This document shows, one piece after another, positions 1 to 5,441 of a stretch of DNA of 5,441 bases. The stretch is from Desulfobacteraceae bacterium (GTDB lineage Bacteria > Desulfobacterota > Desulfobacteria > Desulfobacterales > SURF-7). The stretch is taken from NCBI GenBank assembly GCA_030618925.1, contig JAUXCK010000223.1, positions 1 to 5,441 on the forward strand, given 5' to 3'. Both the position numbers and the translations under genes were made by a program. The stretch's first letter is position 1. Each line of letters starts with the position of its first letter. The notes beneath the pieces are model-generated. The model ran no database searches, was not told where the DNA came from, and saw only the letters and a list, made by a program, of their open reading frames with translations.

Positions 1-286
1 CCTTGTCCGAATTGACCGTAATCGGAATATAATTTGCGTTTAAATAGGCAATTACAGACGGGTCTTTAAACGTTTGATTTGCCATGTGGCGGCAATAGCT
101 GCACCAGTCGGCCTGGAAGTGGAGGAATATTTTTTTCCCCTCCTTTTTTGCAGCCGCCAGGCCGTCGTCATATGAAAACCAGTCAATTTTATTTGATGCA
201 GCAGCACCTTCAGAACAAAAAACCATCACCCCGCAAAAAACCAGAAATAAAACCCGAAATCGTGTCCGCATTGGTTTCCCGGCCAT
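1..286 (-). CDS. Exported thioredoxin-fold protein (DsbD C-terminal-like), 3' end missing
   Basis: The reading frame encodes a probable periplasmic thiol-disulfide oxidoreductase and is cut by the window edge after about 95 codons. Counting from the inner ATG at 271, residues 1-25 form a signal peptide: basic MRTRFR, a hydrophobic core of about 13 residues, then SEGAAA before SNK, a good signal peptidase I site with no proper lipobox. A thioredoxin-type segment follows: beta strand IFLHFQ (48-53), active site ADWCSYC with Cys57 and Cys60, then RHM and TFKDPSVI, as in the thioredoxin_7/DUF255 and DsbD C-terminal groups. The start is uncertain. ATG 286 and ATG 271 are in frame and neither has a strong Shine-Dalgarno site; the signal peptide looks most typical from 271. 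GTG 319 is a poorer option. The gene follows ccdA by 88 bases on the same strand with no terminator visible, so co-transcription is likely. CcdA would supply electrons to this protein. The exact client (cytochrome c maturation, general disulfide reduction or other) is unknown. Confidence 0.85.
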   Translation of the reverse strand, partial: MAGKPMRTRFRVLFLVFCGVMVFCSEGAAASNKIDWFSYDDGLAAAKKEGKKIFLHFQADWCSYCRHMANQTFKDPSVIAYLNANYIPITVNSDK

Positions 287-374
287 GGGTGCACTATTGT
301 TCGAAAAGCGATTCAACACATCAAGCCCCAAAAAAATATTTTACTTTCAAAACGCTGGTATCCATCCACCTTTT

Positions 375-1076
375 CTAAAAGATATTCAGCGCAAACAATT
401 TATGGGTGACCAGCAGCAGACCCACAATAATCAGAAGCCCCCCTGCAATGGGGTTGAAATATTTAAGGTATTTTGTTGTCTTTTTGATGAATACCAGCAG
501 AAAATTAATAAACACCGAAATGATGATAAAAGGCAGGGCCAGTCCCAGGGAATAAATGGCCAGCAGCAGCATGCCCTGGGAAACCGATTCCTGGCTGCTC
601 GCAATCACCAGAATCGATCCCAGCAACGGGCCGATACAGGGACTCCACCCGGCGGCAAAGGCCATGCCGACAATAAATGTTCCGAAAAAACGCATGGGCT
701 TCTTCTTGAAATGGAGTCGTTTTTCAAAATCCAGCTGCCGGATACGAAAAATCCCTGTGAGGTGGATTCCAAAAAGAATAATAATGACGCCGCCGACCCT
801 TAAAATAATGTCCTTATATTGAAATATATACCCGCCCAAATAGGAGGCCGAGGCGCCCATAAGAATAAAAACAGATGAAAATCCTAACACATAGGCAAGG
901 GTGGACACAATCACCTTTGCCCGTATCTTTGAATCAAGATTTTCGGTCAGGTCTTCCAGGGAAAAGCCTGTAATAAAAGTAAAATATGCCGGGATAAGGG
1001 GCAAGACGCATGGGGTAAAAAATGAGGCCAGGCCCTCGAGAAACGCCAGATGATATGACACGGTCTGGGTAAACAT
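375..1076 (-). CDS. ccdA: CcdA-type cytochrome c biogenesis / thiol-disulfide interchange membrane protein
   Basis: This 233-residue protein matches the usual length of CcdA, the stand-alone form of the DsbD membrane domain, which passes electrons from cytoplasmic thioredoxin across the inner membrane. It shows about six hydrophobic helices. The two family cysteines are present: Cys23 in FFTPCVLPLIPAY of helix 1 and Cys147 in AAGWSPCIGP of helix 4, each next to the conserved prolines. A basic cytoplasmic loop lies at about 111-130 (RIRQLDFEKRLHFKKKP). The frame is open 29 codons further upstream, to TTG 1163. ATG 1076 is preferred because the protein then begins at the family's N-terminus, an AAAGGAG site lies upstream, and the predicted promoter falls inside the longer version. 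The next gene encodes an exported thioredoxin, the expected redox partner. The pair resembles a split DsbD, or CcdA-ResA/SoxVW-type systems. The family call is firm; the downstream pathway is inferred. Confidence 0.95.
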   Translation of the reverse strand: MFTQTVSYHLAFLEGLASFFTPCVLPLIPAYFTFITGFSLEDLTENLDSKIRAKVIVSTLAYVLGFSSVFILMGASASYLGGYIFQYKDIILRVGGVIIILFGIHLTGIFRIRQLDFEKRLHFKKKPMRFFGTFIVGMAFAAGWSPCIGPLLGSILVIASSQESVSQGMLLLAIYSLGLALPFIIISVFINFLLVFIKKTTKYLKYFNPIAGGLLIIVGLLLVTHKLFALNIF

Positions 1077-1089
1077 GTTTATTCGAATT

Positions 1090-1096
1090 CTCCTTT
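1090..1096 (-). promoter_or_regulatory. Ribosome binding site of ccdA
   Basis: The minus strand reads AAAGGAG here, a strong Shine-Dalgarno match. It lies 13 bases before ATG 1076, which is longer than ideal, but no better canonical start codon lies in between; only in-frame ATT and ATA codons do. It supports 1076 over the longer open frame that begins at TTG 1163. Confidence 0.6.
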
Positions 1097-1140
1097 TACG
1101 ATTAACAAAGTTGGCTCTTTCAATCACACAGAGCGAAAGC

Positions 1141-1169
1141 ATCATATCACAAGTGGTATTCAAGGTCGA
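1141..1169 (-). promoter_or_regulatory. Predicted sigma70-type promoter for ccdA and the thioredoxin gene
   Basis: On the minus strand the -35 is TCGACC (1169-1164, four of six matches to TTGACA). A 17-base spacer follows, then the -10 TATGAT (1146-1141, five of six). The bases before the -10 are TGA, which gives an extended -10 (TGnTATGAT). Transcription would start near 1134, leaving a leader of about 58 bases before ATG 1076. It sits just downstream of the terminator of the liv operon, where a new promoter is expected. No operator-like inverted repeat overlaps it. The call comes from consensus matching alone. Confidence 0.5.
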
Positions 1170-1195
1170 CTGAAAATTACCTGCGTGTCAGCAAC

Positions 1196-1223
1196 AATAA
1201 AAATCCGGGCCCAAAGGACCAGG
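1196..1223 (-). terminator. Intrinsic terminator of the liv/acyl-CoA synthetase operon
   Basis: The minus strand forms a G+C-rich hairpin: CCTGGTCC (1223-1216), loop TTT, GGGCCCGG (1212-1205). The eight stem positions include one T-C mismatch and one T-G wobble. It is followed directly by ATTTTTATT, the U-rich tract. The hairpin starts 67 bases past the livM stop codon and lies before the predicted ccdA promoter, so it separates the two transcription units. A run of A residues before the stem (GAAAA) could extend the pairing into the U tract and give weak termination on the other strand. Confidence 0.7.
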
Positions 1224-1264
1224 TTTTCAATATACAAATAAACTGTCCGGTTTGATTTTGGGGA

Positions 1265-1292
1265 TGATCGGTGGCATGAATTAATGCGATCA
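1265..1292 (-). repeat. Small imperfect inverted repeat over the livM stop codon
   Basis: Arms TGATCG and CGATCA are exact reverse complements at the outer ends (1292-1287 and 1270-1265). An inner CAT/ATG pair extends the stem, with a four-base bulge (CCAC) on one side and a six-base loop. The TGA stop codon of livM is part of the first arm. There is no following U tract, so it is not itself a terminator. It could protect the 3' end of the mRNA, or be chance. Confidence 0.25.
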
Positions 1293-2375
1293 AATATAGG
1301 GCAGGGGCCAGATTTTCCAGTAGCTGCTGATTCTTCGCCAGATGCCTGCCAGGCCTGCCGGTTCAATGAGGATGAACAAAATGATCAGGAATCCGTGGAT
1401 GATGAGGCGCATGGGCGCCATGAGCACGGTGATATCCGGATTGTGGGCCCATTGAGCGAGACTACTGATCAAATTGCTCAGGATTTCAGGGACAAGAACG
1501 ATGAATAAGGCACCAAAGATTGTGCCCATGACAGTGCCCATCCCGCCCACGATGATGATGGCCAGGTATTCGATGGATACGTTGAGATGAAAAAAGGCGG
1601 GATAGACGTTTCTCAAATGGATCACCAGAAGGGCGCCGGCCACACCGGCGTAGAATGAGCTGATGACAAAGGCCAGGATCTTGTATTTGAACACCGGAAC
1701 CCCCAGGGCTTCCGCTGAAATGTCGTTGTCCCTGACCGCCATGAGGCAGCGGCCGTACTTTGACCGCATGAGATTTTTGGCCCCCCATAGGAGGACCACC
1801 GCCATAAAGAGGCAGATGTAGTAGAAAGAAAGGGGGGAGGTCATGGCATAACCAAAGAAAGCCGGTGCTTCCACTGCCCTGCCCTGGGGGCCCCCTGAGA
1901 ACGTGGTCCAGTGGAAATAGGTGTAGTCAGCGATAAACTGAAAAGCGATGGTGGCAACGCCCAGGTAAATTCCCTTGATGCGCAGGGAAGGGATGCCGAT
2001 AAAGAGTCCCAGGCCCGCGGCGGTCAGGCCGGAAGCTGGAATGGCCAGCCAGAAAGGCCAGTGCAGCACCATGGCCAGGTATGAGTAGGTGTACCCCCCC
2101 ACCCCCAGGAAAGCGGCGTGCCCCAAAGAAATCTGGCCCGTATACCCCAGAAGGATATTGAGCCCATGGGCGCCGATCACGGCAATGAGGACCTGGGTCA
2201 TAAAAAATGTGTGGTAGCCTCCCATAAAAGGCGGCAGCGCCACCAGGGCGAAAACCAGTAGGGCAAACCAGGTCCTTTGGAACCGCGACTTGAAAATCGC
2301 CTCGTCTTCCCGATAGCTCTCTTTGATGTAAGGGGCATAATAGGCGCTGTAAAGGTCGGTGACGATACTTTTCAT
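1290..2375 (-). CDS. livM: Branched-chain amino acid-type (HAAT) ABC transporter permease LivM
   Basis: This 361-residue inner-membrane permease belongs to the LivM branch of the BPD_transp_2 family and forms half of the transport channel that works with LivG and LivF. A hydrophilic N-terminal segment of about 34 residues precedes the first helix (about 36-50). The family signature GYTGQISLGHAAFLGVGGY is at 77-95. Another typical segment, SLRIKGIYLGVATIAFQ, is at 130-146. The cytoplasmic coupling loop, with AVRDNDISAEALGVPVFKYK, is at 213-232 and should contact the ATPases. Further helices follow, including IEYLAIIIVGGMGTVMG at 268-284. The length is ordinary for LivM. The start codon shares ATGA with the stop of the upstream acyl-CoA synthetase gene, with GAGAG four bases before it and GGAGG thirteen before. 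It is the last gene of the operon. The LivM identity is secure. The substrate is unknown: HAAT transporters also carry aromatic and other carboxylic acids, and the linked ligase makes an acid substrate plausible. Confidence 0.95.
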   Translation of the reverse strand: MKSIVTDLYSAYYAPYIKESYREDEAIFKSRFQRTWFALLVFALVALPPFMGGYHTFFMTQVLIAVIGAHGLNILLGYTGQISLGHAAFLGVGGYTYSYLAMVLHWPFWLAIPASGLTAAGLGLFIGIPSLRIKGIYLGVATIAFQFIADYTYFHWTTFSGGPQGRAVEAPAFFGYAMTSPLSFYYICLFMAVVLLWGAKNLMRSKYGRCLMAVRDNDISAEALGVPVFKYKILAFVISSFYAGVAGALLVIHLRNVYPAFFHLNVSIEYLAIIIVGGMGTVMGTIFGALFIVLVPEILSNLISSLAQWAHNPDITVLMAPMRLIIHGFLIILFILIEPAGLAGIWRRISSYWKIWPLPYI

Positions 2376-4288
2376 GACACTCTCATATCCTCCAACCGCA
2401 CCTGGTTTTCCAACTTCGAGATACGGCCGTCATTATATCTGATTTCAATATTGAGATCAAAAACCGCTGATTCTGTAAAAAGGGCATCGATGAGCTCACC
2501 ATAACGTTTGTTGATGACCGGCCGCTTGACCTTTCGCGTGCGGGTCAGTTCTTCATCGTCAGGATGAAGCTCCTTGGGCAGCAAGGCGAAGCGGACCAGT
2601 TTCATATGCTCTGGAAGCCGGCTGTTGACTTTTTCCACTTCCGTGCGGATCAGTTCGTATATTTTAAGGTTCTGAGCCAGATCCGTGAAAGTGGTGTAGG
2701 CAATATTCCGGTTCCGGGCCCAGTTGCCGGTGTTCTCCATGTCAATGCTGATCAGGATAACGATAAAATCTTTTTTGTCACCCATGACCACCGCGTCCCG
2801 GATAAAAGGACTGAACTTGAGCCGGTTTTCGAGATCCTGCGGTGCGAACCGGGTGCCGTCGTTGAGGAACATGAGGTCTTTCTGCCGATCCAGGACCACC
2901 AAGTGGCCTGCCTCGTCCCAGTATCCTGCATCGCCCGTCTTGAGCCAGCCGTCAACGAGAGTGTCCTCGGTTTCTTTGGGGTTTTTAAAATACTCTTTCA
3001 TATTCCCCTTCCCGCGGGTCCATATCATTCCGTCGTCGTCAATTCGAATATCCACGCCGGGTAAGGGAAGGCCTACGGTTTCGGGCCGGATGTCGTTTGG
3101 GCGGTGTACTGTACAGAAGCAGCAGCATTCGGTCATGCCGTACCCCTGGATCAGATTGATCCCGAGGGCTGTAAAAAATGTGAAGACTTCCCGGCCCATG
3201 GCTGCGCCGCCGGTAAAGGCGATGCGGACCCGGGCCAGCCCCATGCGCTGCCGGATGCCCCGGATGGTGGTAAAAAACAGAAACCGGTAGAGGATCTCTT
3301 TAAAAAATGTGAGTTTGCTGGATTTGCCTTCCAGCATCAGCTCTGATTTTTCCATACCAAGGGCAAGGGCCAGGTCATAGGCCTTTTTCTTGAGAAAGGG
3401 GGCGTCCTCCATGCGGGCCATGATGTTGGAACAGATATCTTCCCACATCCTGGCCGACATACCGAGAAAGGTGCTCTGAAGTTGATTCATATCCCTGCGA
3501 ACAGCCATGGGATCGCTTGATTCTGGAAAATTGTACCGGAAACCGATATCGGCAAACCGCATGATATTGAATTGTTCGCCAATCCAGGGAATGGGCAGAA
3601 ATGAATAAACTTCATCAGTGGGCAGACTGGGGTACACTTTTTCCCAGGCAGCACCTATAAAAAGGAAATTGTTGTGGGTGACAATGGCAAGCTTCGGCAA
3701 TCCCGTGGTGCCGGACGTGGGCAGCATCACGGCAGGCTCATCCGGGTCAGCCTTTTCCACATACTCCCGCTCGAAAATCGCCTTGTCTTTTTTAAGGACT
3801 TCTCTGCCCCGGGCGATAATATCTTTAAACGTCACCAGGAAAGGGTACTTGTCCAGGTAGTCGCTCATACCGCGCGTGTCCCACACAAAGACCTTCTCCA
3901 CCTTTTGAGAAATGGTACTCCAGATGCTAATGAATTTATCCACCTGTTCCTGGTCACCAGCACCCACAAAACGGGCTTCGCTGGCGGTGGTGATATAGGC
4001 CACCTCGTCGGGGAGCATGTCCTGGTAGGCCCCAACGCAGACCCCGCGCGCGCCGATAACCCCAAATTCGGCCATCACCCACTCGATGCAGTTGTCGCCT
4101 ATTATCAGAACCTTGTCGTCGGGTGCAAGCCCCATATCTGTCAGCCCCAGTGCAAACGCCCGGATGTTTTTATAAAATTCGCTCCAAGTCATGGGTTCCC
4201 ATATGCCGTAACGCTTCTGCCGAAGCGCGAGGCTGTTGGGCCGTTTTCTGGCATGTTCCCCTATGGCTGATATAAGCGTTCGACTCAT
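2372..4288 (-). CDS. AMP-forming long-chain-type acyl-CoA synthetase (AMP-binding family)
   Basis: This 638-residue cytoplasmic ligase activates a carboxylic acid with ATP to an acyl-AMP and then to the acyl-CoA. The adenylate-forming motifs are complete and in order: phosphate-binding PTSGTTGLPK at 190-199, FTGGAAMGREV at 358-368, YGMTE at 383-387, GWLKTGDAGYW at 447-457, the hinge DRQKD at 467-471, and C-terminal LTRTRKVKR at 581-589. Lys586 is the probable catalytic lysine by analogy with FadD15/FAA1-type enzymes. These features and the length fit the long-chain/ACSBG-like branch rather than acetyl-CoA synthetase, but chain length or aromatic specificity cannot be told from sequence. Odd points are a Cys-Cys-Cys-Phe-Cys run (388-392) right after YGMTE, and a tail of about 35 residues beyond the usual end. 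The gene overlaps livG and livM by ATGA at both ends, with GAGGA six bases before its start. Translation is therefore coupled to a transporter, which suggests activation of the imported substrate. Confidence 0.93.
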   Translation of the reverse strand: MSRTLISAIGEHARKRPNSLALRQKRYGIWEPMTWSEFYKNIRAFALGLTDMGLAPDDKVLIIGDNCIEWVMAEFGVIGARGVCVGAYQDMLPDEVAYITTASEARFVGAGDQEQVDKFISIWSTISQKVEKVFVWDTRGMSDYLDKYPFLVTFKDIIARGREVLKKDKAIFEREYVEKADPDEPAVMLPTSGTTGLPKLAIVTHNNFLFIGAAWEKVYPSLPTDEVYSFLPIPWIGEQFNIMRFADIGFRYNFPESSDPMAVRRDMNQLQSTFLGMSARMWEDICSNIMARMEDAPFLKKKAYDLALALGMEKSELMLEGKSSKLTFFKEILYRFLFFTTIRGIRQRMGLARVRIAFTGGAAMGREVFTFFTALGINLIQGYGMTECCCFCTVHRPNDIRPETVGLPLPGVDIRIDDDGMIWTRGKGNMKEYFKNPKETEDTLVDGWLKTGDAGYWDEAGHLVVLDRQKDLMFLNDGTRFAPQDLENRLKFSPFIRDAVVMGDKKDFIVILISIDMENTGNWARNRNIAYTTFTDLAQNLKIYELIRTEVEKVNSRLPEHMKLVRFALLPKELHPDDEELTRTRKVKRPVINKRYGELIDALFTESAVFDLNIEIRYNDGRISKLENQVRLEDMRVS

Positions 4289-5067
4289 CCGGCTTCCTCT
4301 TGTCCCAGGTAGGCTTCAATCACATCCGGTTCCTGCCGCACTTCATCAGGCGTGCCCAGGGCGATCTTCTCTCCAAAATTTAAAACACATATCCGGTCTG
4401 AAAGATTCATGACCGTGGAAAGGTCATGCTCAATCCAAATGAGGGTTGCACCGAGATCCCGGTGTATGTCCAGGAAAAAGCTGGCCATATCCTCTTTTTC
4501 TTCAATGTTCATGCCGGCCATGGGCTCATCCAGCAGCAGTACTTTGGGGTTGAGTGCCAGGGCCCTGGCCAGGTCAACCCGTTTCTGGAGCCCGTGAGGC
4601 AGCATGGCCACGGGCTGCTCACGAACATGATTGAGATCGAGGAAGTCGATCACGGTTTCTTCCAGCTCGCGGCGGTGCTTCATCTCCTCACGTACGGCTT
4701 TTCCCACGTGAAAAAATGCCCCGAAAAAATTGGCCTGAATGTCCATGGTGCGGCCTGACTTGATATTGTCCAGCACTGTCATTCCTGCAAAAAGTTCGGT
4801 ATGCTGGAAAGTACGTCCCATGCGCAGGCGGGCCCGCTTATGCGCCTTGAGCGGTGTGATATCCAGGTTTTCAAAAAAAATATGACCCGAGTCGGGCCGG
4901 TAAAGCCCATTGATGCAGTTGAGGAGACTGGTCTTTCCCGCACCGTTAGGGCCGATGATGGCCAGTATCTCGCCCGGCAAAACTTCCAGGTCGACCCTGT
5001 TGAGGGCCTGAATGCCGCCAAAGCTGAGAGAGACACTTTCCACTCTGAGAATAGAGGTTTCCGTCAT
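4285..5067 (-). CDS. livG: Branched-chain amino acid-type ABC transporter ATP-binding protein LivG
   Basis: This 260-residue ATPase powers the HAAT importer from the cytoplasmic face. The ABC motifs are all visible: Walker A GPNGAGKTS at 39-47, Q-loop glutamine at 88 in GRTFQHTELF, signature region LPHGLQKRVDLARAL at 156-170, Walker B VLLLDEP at 176-182 with Glu181 as the catalytic base, and the H-loop histidine at 214 in WIEHDL. The insertion between the Q-loop and the signature (about 105-150) and the end GTPDEVRQEPDVIEAYLG are typical of LivG. The signature departs from LSGGQ. An upstream in-frame GTG at 5076 is open, but it sits inside the Shine-Dalgarno sequence. ATG 5067 is spaced correctly and shares ATGA with the livF stop, so it is chosen. 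The gene's own stop overlaps the synthetase start in the same way. Family and role are secure; the substrate is unknown. Confidence 0.95.
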   Translation of the reverse strand: MTETSILRVESVSLSFGGIQALNRVDLEVLPGEILAIIGPNGAGKTSLLNCINGLYRPDSGHIFFENLDITPLKAHKRARLRMGRTFQHTELFAGMTVLDNIKSGRTMDIQANFFGAFFHVGKAVREEMKHRRELEETVIDFLDLNHVREQPVAMLPHGLQKRVDLARALALNPKVLLLDEPMAGMNIEEKEDMASFFLDIHRDLGATLIWIEHDLSTVMNLSDRICVLNFGEKIALGTPDEVRQEPDVIEAYLGQEEAG

Positions 5068-5441
5068 CCAAGCCACCTTTTTCTCCGTTTGTATCTTTTG
5101 GACTGGCGGTAGTCTTTCCGCCCTCCCTTTCCACCCGCCCCCAGGTAGAACTCCTTGATATCCTCGTTGTTCTCAAGTTCTTCCCGGGTCCCTTCCAAAA
5201 CCACCCTGCCGGTTTCCATGACATACCCCTTCTGGGCCACATTCAAGGCAGCTGCTGCGTTTTGTTCAATAAGAAAAATGGAAATTCTGTCCTCTTGGTT
5301 GATTTTTTTGATGACCTTGAACATCTCCCTAACCAAGATAGGCGCAAGGCCAAGGGACGGTTCATCAAGAAGAAGGGTCTTGGGTTTGGTCATGAGGGCG
5401 TTTCCTATGGACAGCATCTGCTGCTCCCCGCCGGACATGTA
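5064..5441 (-). CDS. livF: Branched-chain amino acid-type ABC transporter ATP-binding protein LivF, C-terminal part
   Basis: The last 125 codons of LivF are present; the Walker A half lies outside the window. The visible part begins at the ABC signature (YMSGGEQQM) and continues with Walker B TLLLDEP, then SLGLAP, the D-loop and LivF-type continuation, and FLIEQN, in which LivF proteins have glutamine in place of the usual H-loop histidine. The domain ends with KGYVMETGRVVLEGT and IKEFYLG. LivF normally ends soon after this last motif. Here a strongly basic tail of about 23 residues follows (GGRKDYRQSKRYKRRKRWLG), a form I recall from ligase-linked LivF proteins. The codons for the final RW carry the ribosome binding site of livG, and the stop TGA overlaps the livG ATG. 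It pairs with LivG as the second ATPase of the importer. Confidence 0.93.
   Translation of the reverse strand, partial: YMSGGEQQMLSIGNALMTKPKTLLLDEPSLGLAPILVREMFKVIKKINQEDRISIFLIEQNAAAALNVAQKGYVMETGRVVLEGTREELENNEDIKEFYLGAGGKGGRKDYRQSKRYKRRKRWLG
5073..5079 (-). promoter_or_regulatory. Ribosome binding site of livG, inside the end of livF
   Basis: The minus strand reads AAGGTGG here, five bases before ATG 5067. The site lies within the final codons of livF (Arg-Trp). It decides the livG start: the alternative GTG at 5076 is part of this site and could not use it. The arrangement implies that ribosomes ending livF re-initiate on livG. Confidence 0.6.

Noticed and set aside
287..374. Possible separate promoter (TAAAAT) or terminator between ccdA and the thioredoxin gene
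   Set aside because: No acceptable -35 lies 17 bases upstream, and the T-run has no preceding G+C-rich hairpin; the region is simply A+T-rich.
285..803. Plus-strand open frame of 172 residues rich in Gln, Asn and Lys
   Set aside because: It is the complement of ccdA, whose membrane helices give such polar composition on the opposite strand; no domain and no ribosome binding site of note.
1077..1163. 29-codon N-terminal extension of ccdA starting at TTG 1163
   Set aside because: It is not hydrophobic or family-like, would start upstream of the predicted transcription start, and ATG 1076 has an AAAGGAG site and gives the normal CcdA N-terminus.
3674..4270. Plus-strand open frame of 198 residues opposite the acyl-CoA synthetase
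   Set aside because: It lies wholly antisense to a gene with complete family motifs, shows no recognisable domain, and is low-complexity in the way shadow frames are.
5068..5076. GTG 5076 as the livG start
   Set aside because: It lies inside the AAGGTGG ribosome binding site; ATG 5067 is correctly spaced and forms the same ATGA overlap as the other operon junctions.
1..5441. CRISPR arrays, tRNA/rRNA genes, insertion sequences or long direct repeats
   Set aside because: None seen on reading both strands; nearly all bases are accounted for by six coding genes and short intergenic signals.

Overview
All convincing genes lie on the minus strand, so transcription runs from high to low coordinates. 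The window resembles an anaerobic Desulfobacterota (deltaproteobacterial, Desulfobacteraceae-like) genome. The reasons are an acyl-CoA synthetase inserted in a branched-chain amino acid-type (HAAT/Liv) ABC transporter operon, a layout I associate with that group, and a moderate G+C content. This placement is inferred from gene content and protein style; no marker gene is present.

Region 1 (5441 down to 1290) is the 3' part of a tightly packed operon: livF (ATPase, 5' end outside the window), livG (ATPase), a 638-residue AMP-forming long-chain-type acyl-CoA synthetase, and livM (permease). Each of the three junctions is an ATGA stop/start overlap, so the four proteins are probably translationally coupled. 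The operon ends in a recognisable intrinsic terminator at 1223-1196. The second permease (livH) and the periplasmic binding protein are not downstream and must lie upstream of livF or elsewhere. The simplest reading is a transporter for a carboxylic acid (fatty, aromatic or branched-chain), with the imported acid activated to its CoA thioester by the co-encoded ligase. The substrate cannot be read from the sequence.

Region 2 (about 1195 down to 1) is a separate, visibly more A+T-rich transcription unit. It has a plausible sigma70-type promoter with an extended -10 (1169-1141), then ccdA (six-helix membrane thiol-disulfide electron carrier), then an exported thioredoxin-fold protein with a WCSYC active site that runs off the window at base 1. 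Together they look like a split DsbD: CcdA moves electrons across the membrane to the periplasmic thioredoxin partner.

No RNA genes, mobile elements, CRISPR arrays or replication origins were seen. I found no radically new system. The points most worth following up are the ligase-in-transporter architecture, an unusual cysteine cluster beside the ligase's active-site motif, and the livF-livG-ligase-livM order without livH.
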